Shown here in pieces: positions 6,359-13,833 of a stretch of 21,444 nt of DNA. The stretch's first letter is position 1. Every line of letters starts with the position of its first letter. A program made the translations under genes and the position numbers. Origin of the DNA: an uncultured Sutterella sp. (GTDB taxonomy: Bacteria > Pseudomonadota > Gammaproteobacteria > Burkholderiales > Burkholderiaceae_F); the NCBI GenBank assembly GCA_905201055.1, contig CAJKMT010000023.1:1-21444 (forward strand), written 5' to 3'. The notes beneath the pieces were generated by a model. That model was given only the letters and a program-made list of their open reading frames with translations, had not been told where the DNA came from and made no database searches.

Positions 6359-7669
6359 ATGCAGTTCTTAGCTCGATTTTTTAAATTTGAAGAAAAAAAT
6401 ACCAACTGGCGCCGCGAGCTCATGGCGGGCCTCACCGGTTTTGTCACGGTCTGTTATGTGGTACTCGTTATTCCGGCAATGCTTGCTGATGCCGGCATGA
6501 ATCTGCAGTCGGCAACAATTGCCGTCATTTGGGCAACGGCCTTTGCAAGCTTACTGATGGGACTGGTGGCAAACTTCCCGGTCATTGTTGCCCCGGGACT
6601 CGGGATCTGCGCCTTTTTCTCCTATTATGTCTGTGGTCCGATGGGGCTGAGTTGGCAGACCGCATTGGCGACCGTGTTTATTTCAGGCGTCATTTTCTTT
6701 CTTTTGACCGTTACTAAAATCCGCCAACTCATCATTGATGCTGTTCCGACAGACATCAAGCACGCCATTGTCGTCGGTCTGGGCTGCTTTATTTCCTTCA
6801 TCGGATTAAAAAACGCCGGTCTGATCGTCGCGGACCCTTCTACCTTTGTCGCACTGGGCGACCTGCATAAGTCTGAACCACTGTTGGCGGCCCTTGGCGT
6901 AATCCTGATCAGCACCCTCATGGTCAGACGCGTTAAAGGCGCCATGATCATCGGCATCATCGCTGTCACTGTCCTGGGACTCATCTTTGGTGTGTCGCCC
7001 TTGCCTGATTTTTCCAATCTGAGCACCCCCGACACATTGACGCCGAGTGAAACGTTCATGCAACTTGACTTCGGTTCTGTCTTTGCTTACGGCATTGTGA
7101 CCATTGTGTTTACGCTCACCATGGTGGACTTATTCGACAACATGGGCACACTGATCGGACTTTCGATTCGAGCCAATATGCTTGATCAAAAAACAGGTCA
7201 CATCGAAGGTTTGGAAAAAGCTCTTTTCTCAGACTCTGTGGCCACGATGGCTTCAGGCGTTGTGGGGACACCGACCTGTACAAGCTACATCGAAAGTGCC
7301 GCTGCCATCGCTGAAGGCGGTCGCACAGGCGTTGTTCCCATTGTTAGTGCCGTACTTTTCATGCTCTGTCTTTTCGCACTGCCTTTTGTCACACTTGTCC
7401 CTGCTTACGCCACAGCATCTGCTCTTATCGTGGTGGGAGGACTGATGATGCAGTCGGTCGTTCACATTAATTTCAGAGACTTTTCAACCGGCATGCCCGC
7501 TTTCCTGACAATCATTACCATGCCGCTAACCTTTAATGTGGCAACCGGGTTTGGTCTTGGATTCATCAGCTACACGTTCCTGAAGCTTTTAACAAACCGC
7601 GCCAATGAACTCAACATCATCACCATCATTGTGGCTTTGGCGTTTGCGATCAACTTTATGATGCGCTAA
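6359..7669 (+). CDS. NCS2-family permease, AzgA-like (purine transporter group)
   Basis: A 436-residue inner-membrane proton symporter of the AzgA/GhxP branch, which normally carries adenine, guanine or hypoxanthine. Visible marks are an N-terminus of the usual form (FFKFEEKNTNWRRELMAGLTGF), APGLGICAFFSYYV at 78-91, VDLFDNMGTLIG at 256-267, and GTPTCTSYIESAA at 303-315 ending in EGGRTG. Each signature differs from the usual AzgA form: APGMGLNAFFAY would have Asn where this has Cys, VDLFDTxGTL has Thr where this has Asn, and GTSTTTSYIES becomes GTPTCTSYIES. The ATG at 6359 is preferred; an in-frame TTG at 6305 would place the hairpin inside the gene and lacks a ribosome site. The site used is modest (TTGGA). 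Being 66 bases behind the AbgA-like gene with no terminator between, it is probably cotranscribed with it. Substrate is uncertain. Confidence 0.87.
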   Translation: MQFLARFFKFEEKNTNWRRELMAGLTGFVTVCYVVLVIPAMLADAGMNLQSATIAVIWATAFASLLMGLVANFPVIVAPGLGICAFFSYYVCGPMGLSWQTALATVFISGVIFFLLTVTKIRQLIIDAVPTDIKHAIVVGLGCFISFIGLKNAGLIVADPSTFVALGDLHKSEPLLAALGVILISTLMVRRVKGAMIIGIIAVTVLGLIFGVSPLPDFSNLSTPDTLTPSETFMQLDFGSVFAYGIVTIVFTLTMVDLFDNMGTLIGLSIRANMLDQKTGHIEGLEKALFSDSVATMASGVVGTPTCTSYIESAAAIAEGGRTGVVPIVSAVLFMLCLFALPFVTLVPAYATASALIVVGGLMMQSVVHINFRDFSTGMPAFLTIITMPLTFNVATGFGLGFISYTFLKLLTNRANELNIITIIVALAFAINFMMR

Positions 7670-7721
7670 TACTTCTGAACACCAAATCTGATGGCATTGC
7701 CTATCGGATTTAAGTCACCAG

Positions 7722-7756
7722 AAACGAAGAGCGCCCCATTTGGAGCGCTCTCGTTT
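7722..7756. terminator. Bidirectional terminator between NCS2 permease and gapA
   Basis: AAACGA(A)GAGCGC and GCGCTCTCGTTT pair with a single bulged A around a loop of about ten bases. A/T-rich stem ends give short U-runs in both directions. It sits between convergent genes, where a shared terminator is expected. Confidence 0.7.
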
Positions 7757-7783
7757 GATTCTCAGGTTAGTCTGAGATCGACT

Positions 7784-8812
7784 TTACTTGGCAGCCATCA
7801 TGGCGCAAGCCGTATCGAGCATGCGGCAAGAGAAGCCCCATTCGTTGTCGTACCATGCGGTCACCTTAACCAAGCGGGTGCCGGAGACCTTCGTCAACGT
7901 GGCATCAAAGATGGAGGAGTGAGCGTCGTGGTTAAAGTCGATAGACACGAGCGGTTCATCGTTGTAGCCCAAAATACCTTGGTTTTCAGGCAATTCGGAA
8001 GCAGCCTTCATAACAGCGTTGACTTCTTCAACTGTCACGTCACGCTTGGCTTCAAAGGTCAGGTCAACGAAGGAAACGTTGATCGTCGGCACACGAACGG
8101 CGAAACCGTCAAGCTTGCCGTTCAAATCTGGCAGCACGAGACCCACAGCGGCAGCAGCACCGGTCTTTGTCGGAATCATGGAGTGCGTGGCAGAGCGAGC
8201 ACGACGCAAATCCTTGTGATAAACGTCCGTTAAGGTTTGGTCATTGGTGTAAGCGTGAATCGTGGTCATCAAACCGCGTTCAACACCGATTGCCTTGTGC
8301 AAAGCGTTGACCACAGGAGCCAGGCAGTTGGTCGTGCAGGAAGCGTTGGAAACAACGGTCATATCCTTGGTGAGAACGTCTTGGTTGACACCGTAGACCA
8401 CCGTCGCATCAACACCCTTACCTGGGGCAGAAATCAAGACCTTCTTAGCGCCGCCTTCCAAGTGAGCCAAGCACTTTTCCTTCGTGCGGAAAGCACCCGT
8501 GCATTCGAGCACCACGTCAACGCCCAATTCCTTCCAAGGAAGGTTGCGGGGATCACGGTCGCAGAACACACGCATGCGGTCGCCATCGACAATGAGGTAC
8601 TTTTCGGTATCAGAGACTTCTTCAACCTTCACTTCATGATTGAAGTGACCGTGCACCGTGTCATGACGAAGCAAATGAGCATTGGTCTTAATGTCACCCA
8701 TGGCGTTAATGGCCACGATTTCAATATCGTGCTTCTTACCCAATTCGTAGTGGGCACGCAACACGTTACGACCGATGCGGCCAAAACCCGTAATGGCAAC
8801 TTTAATGGTCAT
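7784..8812 (-). CDS. gapA: Glyceraldehyde-3-phosphate dehydrogenase, type I
   Basis: This 342-residue glycolytic enzyme oxidises glyceraldehyde-3-phosphate to 1,3-bisphosphoglycerate in the cytosol. It has the Rossmann start ITGFGRIGRN, the active site SNASCTTNCLAP with nucleophile C159, general base H186 in TTIHAYTND, and the phosphate-site segment HKDLRRARSAT. C-terminal WYDNEWGFSCR is intact. The usual NAD-selecting Asp in AIND is Ala here (AINAMGD, A37; codon GCC), a change seen in NADP-tolerant GapB-type enzymes. A purine-rich AGAGGGGA stands about 9 bases before the start. It lies 23 bases downstream of tkt on the same strand, forming a carbon-metabolism operon with no pgk in sight. The symbol is by family; coenzyme use is open. 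Confidence 0.96.
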   Translation of the reverse strand: MTIKVAITGFGRIGRNVLRAHYELGKKHDIEIVAINAMGDIKTNAHLLRHDTVHGHFNHEVKVEEVSDTEKYLIVDGDRMRVFCDRDPRNLPWKELGVDVVLECTGAFRTKEKCLAHLEGGAKKVLISAPGKGVDATVVYGVNQDVLTKDMTVVSNASCTTNCLAPVVNALHKAIGVERGLMTTIHAYTNDQTLTDVYHKDLRRARSATHSMIPTKTGAAAAVGLVLPDLNGKLDGFAVRVPTINVSFVDLTFEAKRDVTVEEVNAVMKAASELPENQGILGYNDEPLVSIDFNHDAHSSIFDATLTKVSGTRLVKVTAWYDNEWGFSCRMLDTACAMMAAK

Positions 8813-8835
8813 CTTAAGAATCCCCTCTTAGTGTA

Positions 8836-10860
8836 TTAATGATTAATTGCTTTCAAAGCAGCCTCAACCACGCGATCCACGGTGAAGCCAAATTTTTCCC
8901 AAAGCACGCCGGCAGGAGCCGATTCACCGAAAGTATCGATGCCGACCACTTCGCCGTTTTTCACGTACTTGTACCACAAGCCGGTGACAGAAGCTTCAAT
9001 AGCCACCTTCGGCGCATCGGTCAAAATGGCACGCTTTTCTTCACAAGACAGTTTATCGAAAAGTTCGGTGCACGGCATAGAAACCACACGCGTACCGATA
9101 CCCTTTTCTTCAAGTGCAGCACGAGCCTTTACTGCCAACGGCACTTCAGAGCCGGTGGCGATCAGGACACACTCAACGCAGTCAGCTCCTTTACCCGATT
9201 CTTTCATGACATAGGCACCGGCGTGAAGAGCTTTAGCCGCATCGGCCTTAACCTCTTCAACATCACGAGCCGTGAATTCGATGTTTTGACGAGAGCCGAT
9301 GATGATCGAAGGCGTGTGACGAGACTCGATAGCGCTTTGCCAGGCCACCAACGCTTCCACCGTATCACACGGACGCCACACGTTCAGATTCGGGATCAGA
9401 CGCAGGCTCGGAATATGTTCAACAGACTGGTGCGTCGGACCGTCTTCGCCCAAGCCGATAGAGTCATGCGTGAAGACAAAGATCGAGCGCTGTTTCATCA
9501 AAGCTGCCATACGGATGGCGTTTCTCGAATAGTCGGAGAAAGTCAAGAATGTGGCGCTGTACGGGATAAAGCCGCCATAGAGCGCAATACCGTTTTGAAT
9601 GGCCGACATCCCGAATTCACGCACACCGTAGTTAATGTGACGGCCCAAATAGGTATCAGGACGCATGGCTTCAACACCGGTCCAATTGGTCAGGTTGGAT
9701 CCCGTCAAGTCAGCGGAGCCTCCCAAGAGCCCCGGCAATTGAGGCGCAAAGGCGTTAAGTGCCTTTTGGCTTGCTTTACGCGTTGCCACCGTTTCCTGAG
9801 CTTGAGCAGCCTTTTCGATGGCTTCCTGCATCACCGCTTCAAAGTTTTGCGGCAAATCACCCTTTAAGCGGCGCGTGAGTTCGCTCCACAGTTCCGGATA
9901 CTCTTGGCTGTAACGGGCAGTCATTTCGTTATATTCAGCCTCAAGCTTGGCGCCTGCCTCTCTGGCATCCATTGCGTCATAAATTTCCTGCGGAATAACG
10001 AATGGATCCCACTTCCACCCTAAGGCTTCGCGCGTGAGCTTCAATTCTTCTTCACCCAAAGCCTCGCCGTGCACTTTGCTTGTGCCCTGACGATTGGGAG
10101 AGCCCTTACCGATCACGGTGCGGGCAATAATGAGCGTGGGTTTATCCTGACTTTGCTTGGCTTGAGCGATCGCCTGATCCATGGCGTCAATGTCGTGACC
10201 GTCAACCGGTCCGATAACATTCCAACCGTAAGAATCAAAGCGCTCGCGCGTATTGTCCGAGAACCAATTGATGACCTTACCGTCAATGGAAATGCCGTTG
10301 TCATCGTAAATGACGATCAACTTATTGAGTTTCCACGTTCCGGCCAGAGAACAGACTTCGTGGCTGATGCCTTCCATGAGGCAGCCGTCACCCAAGAAGC
10401 AATAGGTGTAGTTGTTAACAACGTCAAAACCTGGGCGATTAAATTCTGCCGCGAGCATTCTTTCAGCAAGCGCCATACCAACCGCATTACCGATACCCTG
10501 ACCCAACGGTCCCGTGGTCGTTTCAACACCGGGGGTGACATCCACTTCAGGATGACCGGGCGTTTTGCTGTGCCACTGACGGAAAGACTTCAGATCTTCG
10601 ATTGTGAGGTCATAACCCGTCAAATGCAGCAGCGCATACTGCAGCATGGAACCGTGACCGTTACTCAAAATAAAACGGTCGCGGCCGATCCACTTCGGAT
10701 TTGTCGGATTGTGGCGCAAGTGGCGAGTCCAAAGGGCAATGGCAATATCGGCCATACCCATCGGCATTCCGGGGTGGCCGGACTTAGCCTTTTGAACACC
10801 GTCCATTGCTAAAGCGCGAATGGCATTGGCCATCAACTTAGGAGTGACGTTGCAAGTCAT
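8836..10860 (-). CDS. tkt: Transketolase
   Basis: A 674-residue thiamine-diphosphate enzyme that moves two-carbon units between sugar phosphates in the pentose phosphate pathway. Motifs: SGHPGMPMG (28-36), SNGHGSML (67-73), the diphosphate/metal motif GDGCLMEG at 157-164, DDNGISIDG at 187-195, and the pyrimidine domain with THDSIGLGEDGPTHQS. Length equals the usual 660-680. I prefer the ATG at 10860 over the in-frame TTG at 10869; neither has a good ribosome site. It is the first gene of a two-gene operon with gapA. A possible -10 (TACAAT, 10939 down to 10934) lies about 75 bases upstream on the minus strand. Confidence 0.97.
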   Translation of the reverse strand: MTCNVTPKLMANAIRALAMDGVQKAKSGHPGMPMGMADIAIALWTRHLRHNPTNPKWIGRDRFILSNGHGSMLQYALLHLTGYDLTIEDLKSFRQWHSKTPGHPEVDVTPGVETTTGPLGQGIGNAVGMALAERMLAAEFNRPGFDVVNNYTYCFLGDGCLMEGISHEVCSLAGTWKLNKLIVIYDDNGISIDGKVINWFSDNTRERFDSYGWNVIGPVDGHDIDAMDQAIAQAKQSQDKPTLIIARTVIGKGSPNRQGTSKVHGEALGEEELKLTREALGWKWDPFVIPQEIYDAMDAREAGAKLEAEYNEMTARYSQEYPELWSELTRRLKGDLPQNFEAVMQEAIEKAAQAQETVATRKASQKALNAFAPQLPGLLGGSADLTGSNLTNWTGVEAMRPDTYLGRHINYGVREFGMSAIQNGIALYGGFIPYSATFLTFSDYSRNAIRMAALMKQRSIFVFTHDSIGLGEDGPTHQSVEHIPSLRLIPNLNVWRPCDTVEALVAWQSAIESRHTPSIIIGSRQNIEFTARDVEEVKADAAKALHAGAYVMKESGKGADCVECVLIATGSEVPLAVKARAALEEKGIGTRVVSMPCTELFDKLSCEEKRAILTDAPKVAIEASVTGLWYKYVKNGEVVGIDTFGESAPAGVLWEKFGFTVDRVVEAALKAINH

Positions 10861-11104
10861 ATTTATCAACCAAATTTAAGAGGATAAAATCAGGCATCAG
10901 GCCCCAGAAGTCGAGCCCGACTTAAACAACAAGATTGTACTTTAAATACCGATTGATAGACCGAAAAACATAAACTTTTTTGTCCATTTATTGCTACCTC
11001 GTTGCTGTAAAAACTGTTTGGTAATAGGCAAAAATACTCAAGCGTTTTGCATTCTGTTTCTAAGTATTTCAGCGTAGCATTCCACAAGCTGTTTGACCGA
11101 AGCC

Positions 11105-11204
11105 GATTGGCATTGCCGATCTCAGACTGTTGACTAACCCGGATTTAACGAAAAACCCAGATTAGTCAACAGTTTGTACCGCCCGATATTTCGGGCGTTT
11201 TTTT
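11105..11204 (+). ncRNA. Candidate structured RNA ending in an intrinsic terminator
   Basis: Three hairpins follow one another on the plus strand. The first is GATTGGC/GCCGATC (11105-11111 with 11115-11121, one G-T pair). The second is a perfect 12-bp stem ACTGTTGACTAA/TTAGTCAACAGT (11126-11137 with 11162-11173), whose interior can pair further. The third is CGCCCGA/TCGGGCG with a T-run (11180-11204). There is no plus-strand gene upstream for this terminator to serve, since tkt is divergent, so it either ends a small RNA or attenuates an early transcript ahead of rsmE. I do not recognise a known RNA family and could not place its promoter; the 5' end may lie further upstream than 11105. Confidence 0.4.
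11180..11204 (+). terminator. Intrinsic terminator upstream of rsmE
   Basis: A 7-bp stem CGCCCGA/TCGGGCG with a TATT loop is followed by seven Ts (11198-11204). This is a textbook plus-strand terminator. Confidence 0.9.
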
Positions 11205-11257
11205 GTTATCGCAAACTCCGTTACAATCCCCTTGATTAAAACAATAGTTTTTTCAAG

Positions 11258-11977
11258 ATGGCTCCTCGCTTTTTTGTTGACAGTGAATTTACCCCGGACA
11301 ACACGATTGTTTTGCCCGAAAAACCCGCTCATCACGCAAGTCGAGTGCTTCGGATGCGTGAGGGCGACAGCGCTACCCTATTTGATGGAAAAGGCAATGA
11401 AGCCGCGGTAACTTTGCATTTTTTCTCAGATAGAACCGAAGCAAAAATTCACTCAGTTCACAAAAGCCAAACAGAAAGTCCGCTTAAAACTGTTTTGATT
11501 CAATCGCTTGTTTCGCAAGAAAAACTTGATTGGATCTTAGAAAAAGCTACCGAATTGGGAGTGAGCAAAATAGCTGTTGTCCCCACTGAACGCAGTGTCA
11601 CAAGACTCGATGAGAAACGTTTGGCTAAACGTTTAATTCAATGGAAAAACACAGTGTTAAGTGCCTGCGAGCAATGCGCCCGAAGCGTTCTGCCAAAGGT
11701 AGAGTACTATCCTGACTTTGAATCAGCTTTAAAAGAAAACCGCAGTGAACTCAATTTCGTATTAGCCCCTGGCGCCTCTGACGGCATGAATTTAAATCAT
11801 TGCTCAAGCATTACCTTTGCAGTGGGGCCGGAGGGAGGACTTACCGAAGAAGAAATTAAAGCAGCCGAAGGCCTGGGATATCAAAGTACTCTATTAGGAC
11901 CAAGAATACTGCGGACAGAAACGGCCGGTCTTGCGGCTCTGGTGTTTGCACAGACTATTGTCGGGGACTTTCGCTAA
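11258..11977 (+). CDS. rsmE: 16S rRNA (uracil-1498-N3)-methyltransferase RsmE
   Basis: A 239-residue SPOUT-class methyltransferase that methylates U1498 of 16S rRNA with S-adenosylmethionine. Visible features are the N-terminal PUA-like part (HHASRVLRMREGD, 25-37), EKATELGVSKI (95-105), EQCARS (138-143), and the knot with AVGPEGGLTEEE (188-199) and LGPRILRTETA (213-223). Length is typical. The ribosome site ahead of the ATG is poor, but the N-terminus matches the family. It is a single gene whose 3' end overlaps the convergent mgtE by four bases. Confidence 0.96.
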   Translation: MAPRFFVDSEFTPDNTIVLPEKPAHHASRVLRMREGDSATLFDGKGNEAAVTLHFFSDRTEAKIHSVHKSQTESPLKTVLIQSLVSQEKLDWILEKATELGVSKIAVVPTERSVTRLDEKRLAKRLIQWKNTVLSACEQCARSVLPKVEYYPDFESALKENRSELNFVLAPGASDGMNLNHCSSITFAVGPEGGLTEEEIKAAEGLGYQSTLLGPRILRTETAGLAALVFAQTIVGDFR

Positions 11978-13491
11978 AAGAAGAAACCAGCCAAACCCAA
12001 GAAAATCAAAAAGCCGCCGCTATCGGTTATGAATGTCAAGAGCACTGAACTGCCCATGGCGGGATCTCGGTTAAATTTTTCAAGTACCAGTGGGACAATG
12101 AGACCAACTAGGGCTCCAACAAAGATGTTTAGTAACATCGCTAAAGACATCACCATCCCTAATTTCATTCCATAGTCGGTGTCGTAATAAAGAAGCCAGG
12201 CGCCCAAGCCGGCAATGGCCCCCCAAAACAGACCGTTGATTAAAGCAACACATAATTCTTTTTTAAACAAATCGGACGTGTTGCTGCTCGTCACCTGCCC
12301 CATTGCAAGAGAGCGAACCAAAAGAGTCAGAGTTTGATTACCGGTATTGCCGGCGATATTGGCGGCAATCGGCAACAACGCCGCCCAGGCCACCACGCGC
12401 GAAATCGTTCCCTCAAAGCAACTGATAACGCGAGAAGCCACAAAGGCCGTGCAAAGATTAACTCCCAGCCAAATCCAGCGGCTCTTAGCCGCTTCCCAGG
12501 CGCTTCCGAACAAATCCTGCTCATCACTCAAGCCGACCGCGGCGTAGGCGTCCTCATCGCTACTTTCTCGGATAACATCCATCACTTCGTCGACTGTTAA
12601 ACGACCGACCAAGCGTCCAGTTTCATCAACAACCGGGGCGCTCACCAAGTCATAACGTTCGAAGGCTTGCGCCGCATCCGTCGCGTCGTCCAAAGGATTA
12701 AGCGTAAGGACATCGCCTTTCATTAACTCCTTAACGCTGCGCTCAGGATCGCTCACCAGAATTTTTGAAACCGGCAAAACACCTTTTAAGCGCTGGTTGC
12801 GGTCAACAACAAAAATCATGTCGGTTAATTCGGGCAATTCGTCGAAACCGCGCAAGTAGCGAAAAACCGCTTCCAGAGACGACTCCTCGCGCACCGACAC
12901 AATTTCAAAGTCCATGCGGGCGCCCACGCTTTCTTCCGGATAGCTCATCGCCGCGCGCAATTGTGCGCGCTCTTTAGTCGTCAAGCCTTCTTGAACTTCG
13001 GCAACCACATCGGGCGGCAAGTCTTCTACCAAGTCGGCGATTTCATCGGTATCCAATGTTTCCATGGCATCGACGAGCTCTTCTCGATCCATGGCGTCAA
13101 TCAAGGTTTCACGAACGCCGTCGTTGACCTCAACGAGCACATCACCATCTTGATTGTTGCGGACTAGATCCCATACCAACAGACGGTCGTCGGTCGGCAG
13201 GGCTTCAAGAATGTAGGCAATATCGGCTGGATGAAGCGGAGCCAGAATTTTGGCGATTTCCGCTTTAATTTGAAGATTAAAACTGTCTCGGATTTCGGCT
13301 TCCTGTTCATTGGACAGGGCACCGCTGGCGGTAATTTTATGTTGCTGATCTTCAGCCTTTTCTATGCATTGCTGAATGCGAGCGAGGGCGCGGCTGGCGA
13401 GTTCCGGTTCTCGAGCCGAGGACGCCGCTTGTACGGCAACAGTTGCGGACGCAGCTGCTTTTTGTTCCATGTCTCGTGCTTGTTCAGCCAT
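11974..13491 (-). CDS. mgtE: Mg2+ channel/transporter MgtE
   Basis: A 505-residue inner-membrane magnesium channel. About 60 residues of Ala/Glu-rich N-terminal extension precede the MgtE N domain (about 65-185: LHPADIAYILEALP, DLVEDLPPD). A CBS pair follows (about 195-315, ending ...DEVMDVIRESSDEDA) and then five membrane helices (335-505). Family signatures are PIAANIAGNTGNQTL (374-388) and the pore aspartate in TFITDSGGF (D490). The N and CBS domains normally close the pore when Mg2+ is high. Start at 13491 has AAGGGG about 9 bases upstream. I looked for an Mg2+ riboswitch in the leader and saw none. Its stop (TAG) shares four bases with the rsmE stop on the other strand. Confidence 0.96.
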   Translation of the reverse strand: MAEQARDMEQKAAASATVAVQAASSAREPELASRALARIQQCIEKAEDQQHKITASGALSNEQEAEIRDSFNLQIKAEIAKILAPLHPADIAYILEALPTDDRLLVWDLVRNNQDGDVLVEVNDGVRETLIDAMDREELVDAMETLDTDEIADLVEDLPPDVVAEVQEGLTTKERAQLRAAMSYPEESVGARMDFEIVSVREESSLEAVFRYLRGFDELPELTDMIFVVDRNQRLKGVLPVSKILVSDPERSVKELMKGDVLTLNPLDDATDAAQAFERYDLVSAPVVDETGRLVGRLTVDEVMDVIRESSDEDAYAAVGLSDEQDLFGSAWEAAKSRWIWLGVNLCTAFVASRVISCFEGTISRVVAWAALLPIAANIAGNTGNQTLTLLVRSLAMGQVTSSNTSDLFKKELCVALINGLFWGAIAGLGAWLLYYDTDYGMKLGMVMSLAMLLNIFVGALVGLIVPLVLEKFNRDPAMGSSVLLTFITDSGGFLIFLGLAGFFF

Positions 13492-13567
13492 CGAGGCACC
13501 CCTTCGTTCATAATAGTCTCCGCCTTCTTGCGTAATACACGCAGAGAAAAAAACCTAAGGCCCAAGG

Positions 13568-13576
13568 ATTGTACCA
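13568..13576 (-). promoter_or_regulatory. Possible extended -10 promoter of mgtE
   Basis: On the minus strand TGGTACAAT reads as an extended -10 (TGn plus TACAAT), about 75 bases upstream of the mgtE ATG. No good -35 is seen, which is usual for extended -10 promoters. Confidence 0.45.
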
Positions 13577-13772
13577 CCGCCTTGATTTTTCTCAGGCTTG
13601 GTTTAACCTACTTTTCCTCATCGCTTTTTAAAGTTTGATGAATTTATCTCAAGATTTGATATCTATCAAAATCAAATTGTCAGGGCACATATACTAAGCT
13701 ATGCCGCCCTTAAGCTTAAAAATCAAGGCCCCAGCTCTGTCGACGCTAATTAGCGAGTTTTGACCGCCTACA

Positions 13773-13817
13773 TCATAATCCAAATAGTTCACTCCTTTGC
13801 GCAAAGAAGATCCCCAT
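13773..13817 (-). CDS. Possible 14-residue micro-ORF or gene remnant
   Basis: Sixteen bases after the nicotinamidase-like stop, AAAAGGAG stands 6 bases ahead of an ATG opening MGIFFAQRSELFGL and a stop. The ribosome site is among the best in the window, but the product is tiny. A second frame just after it stays open for about 30 codons. It may be the stub of a lost second gene of the operon, or chance. I do not recognise it. Confidence 0.2.
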   Translation of the reverse strand: MGIFFAQRSELFGL

Positions 13818-13833
13818 CAAAAACTCCTTTTAC

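Larger units (their letters stand above)
10861..11257. other. 397-base gap between divergent tkt and rsmE
   Basis: This gap holds no convincing protein gene. Reading from tkt: a 6-bp hairpin (AAGTCG/CGACTT, about 10908-10923) in the tkt leader, a possible minus-strand -10 at 10934-10939, and a 21-codon open frame at 10922-10987 (minus) with GAGG ahead of its ATG. Next comes AT-rich sequence to about 11100, then three hairpins and an intrinsic terminator at 11105-11204 (listed separately), and a possible plus-strand -10 (TACAAT, about 11222-11227) for rsmE. Confidence 0.6.
13492..13833. other. 342-base gap between nicotinamidase-like gene and mgtE
   Basis: No long gene is present. On the minus strand it holds the mgtE leader with an extended -10 (13568-13576) and a small inverted repeat TTTGAT/ATCAAA (13655-13670). 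A possible imperfect stem AGGGC...GCCCT spans 13682-13710, a perfect palindrome CGCTAATTAGCG lies at 13744-13755, and a 14-codon frame with an ideal ribosome site is at 13773-13817. No T-run terminator for the nicotinamidase-like gene is obvious. The middle looks non-coding in all frames. Confidence 0.6.

Noticed and set aside
7691..8839. Two plus-strand open frames of 180 and 200 codons
   Set aside because: Both are antisense to gapA, which is certain from its active site and full-length match.
8839..9867. A 342-codon open frame on the plus strand
   Set aside because: It lies wholly antisense to tkt, and its sequence has no recognisable domain; long antisense frames are common opposite such coding sequence.
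10861..10869. TTG start for tkt; likewise TTG at 20876 for mpl and 18338 for the exoribonuclease
   Set aside because: Each has an ATG a few codons later that agrees better with family N-termini.
13492..13560. Mg2+ riboswitch in the mgtE leader
   Set aside because: The leader is only about 70 bases from the likely promoter and has no M-box-like conserved pattern that I can see.
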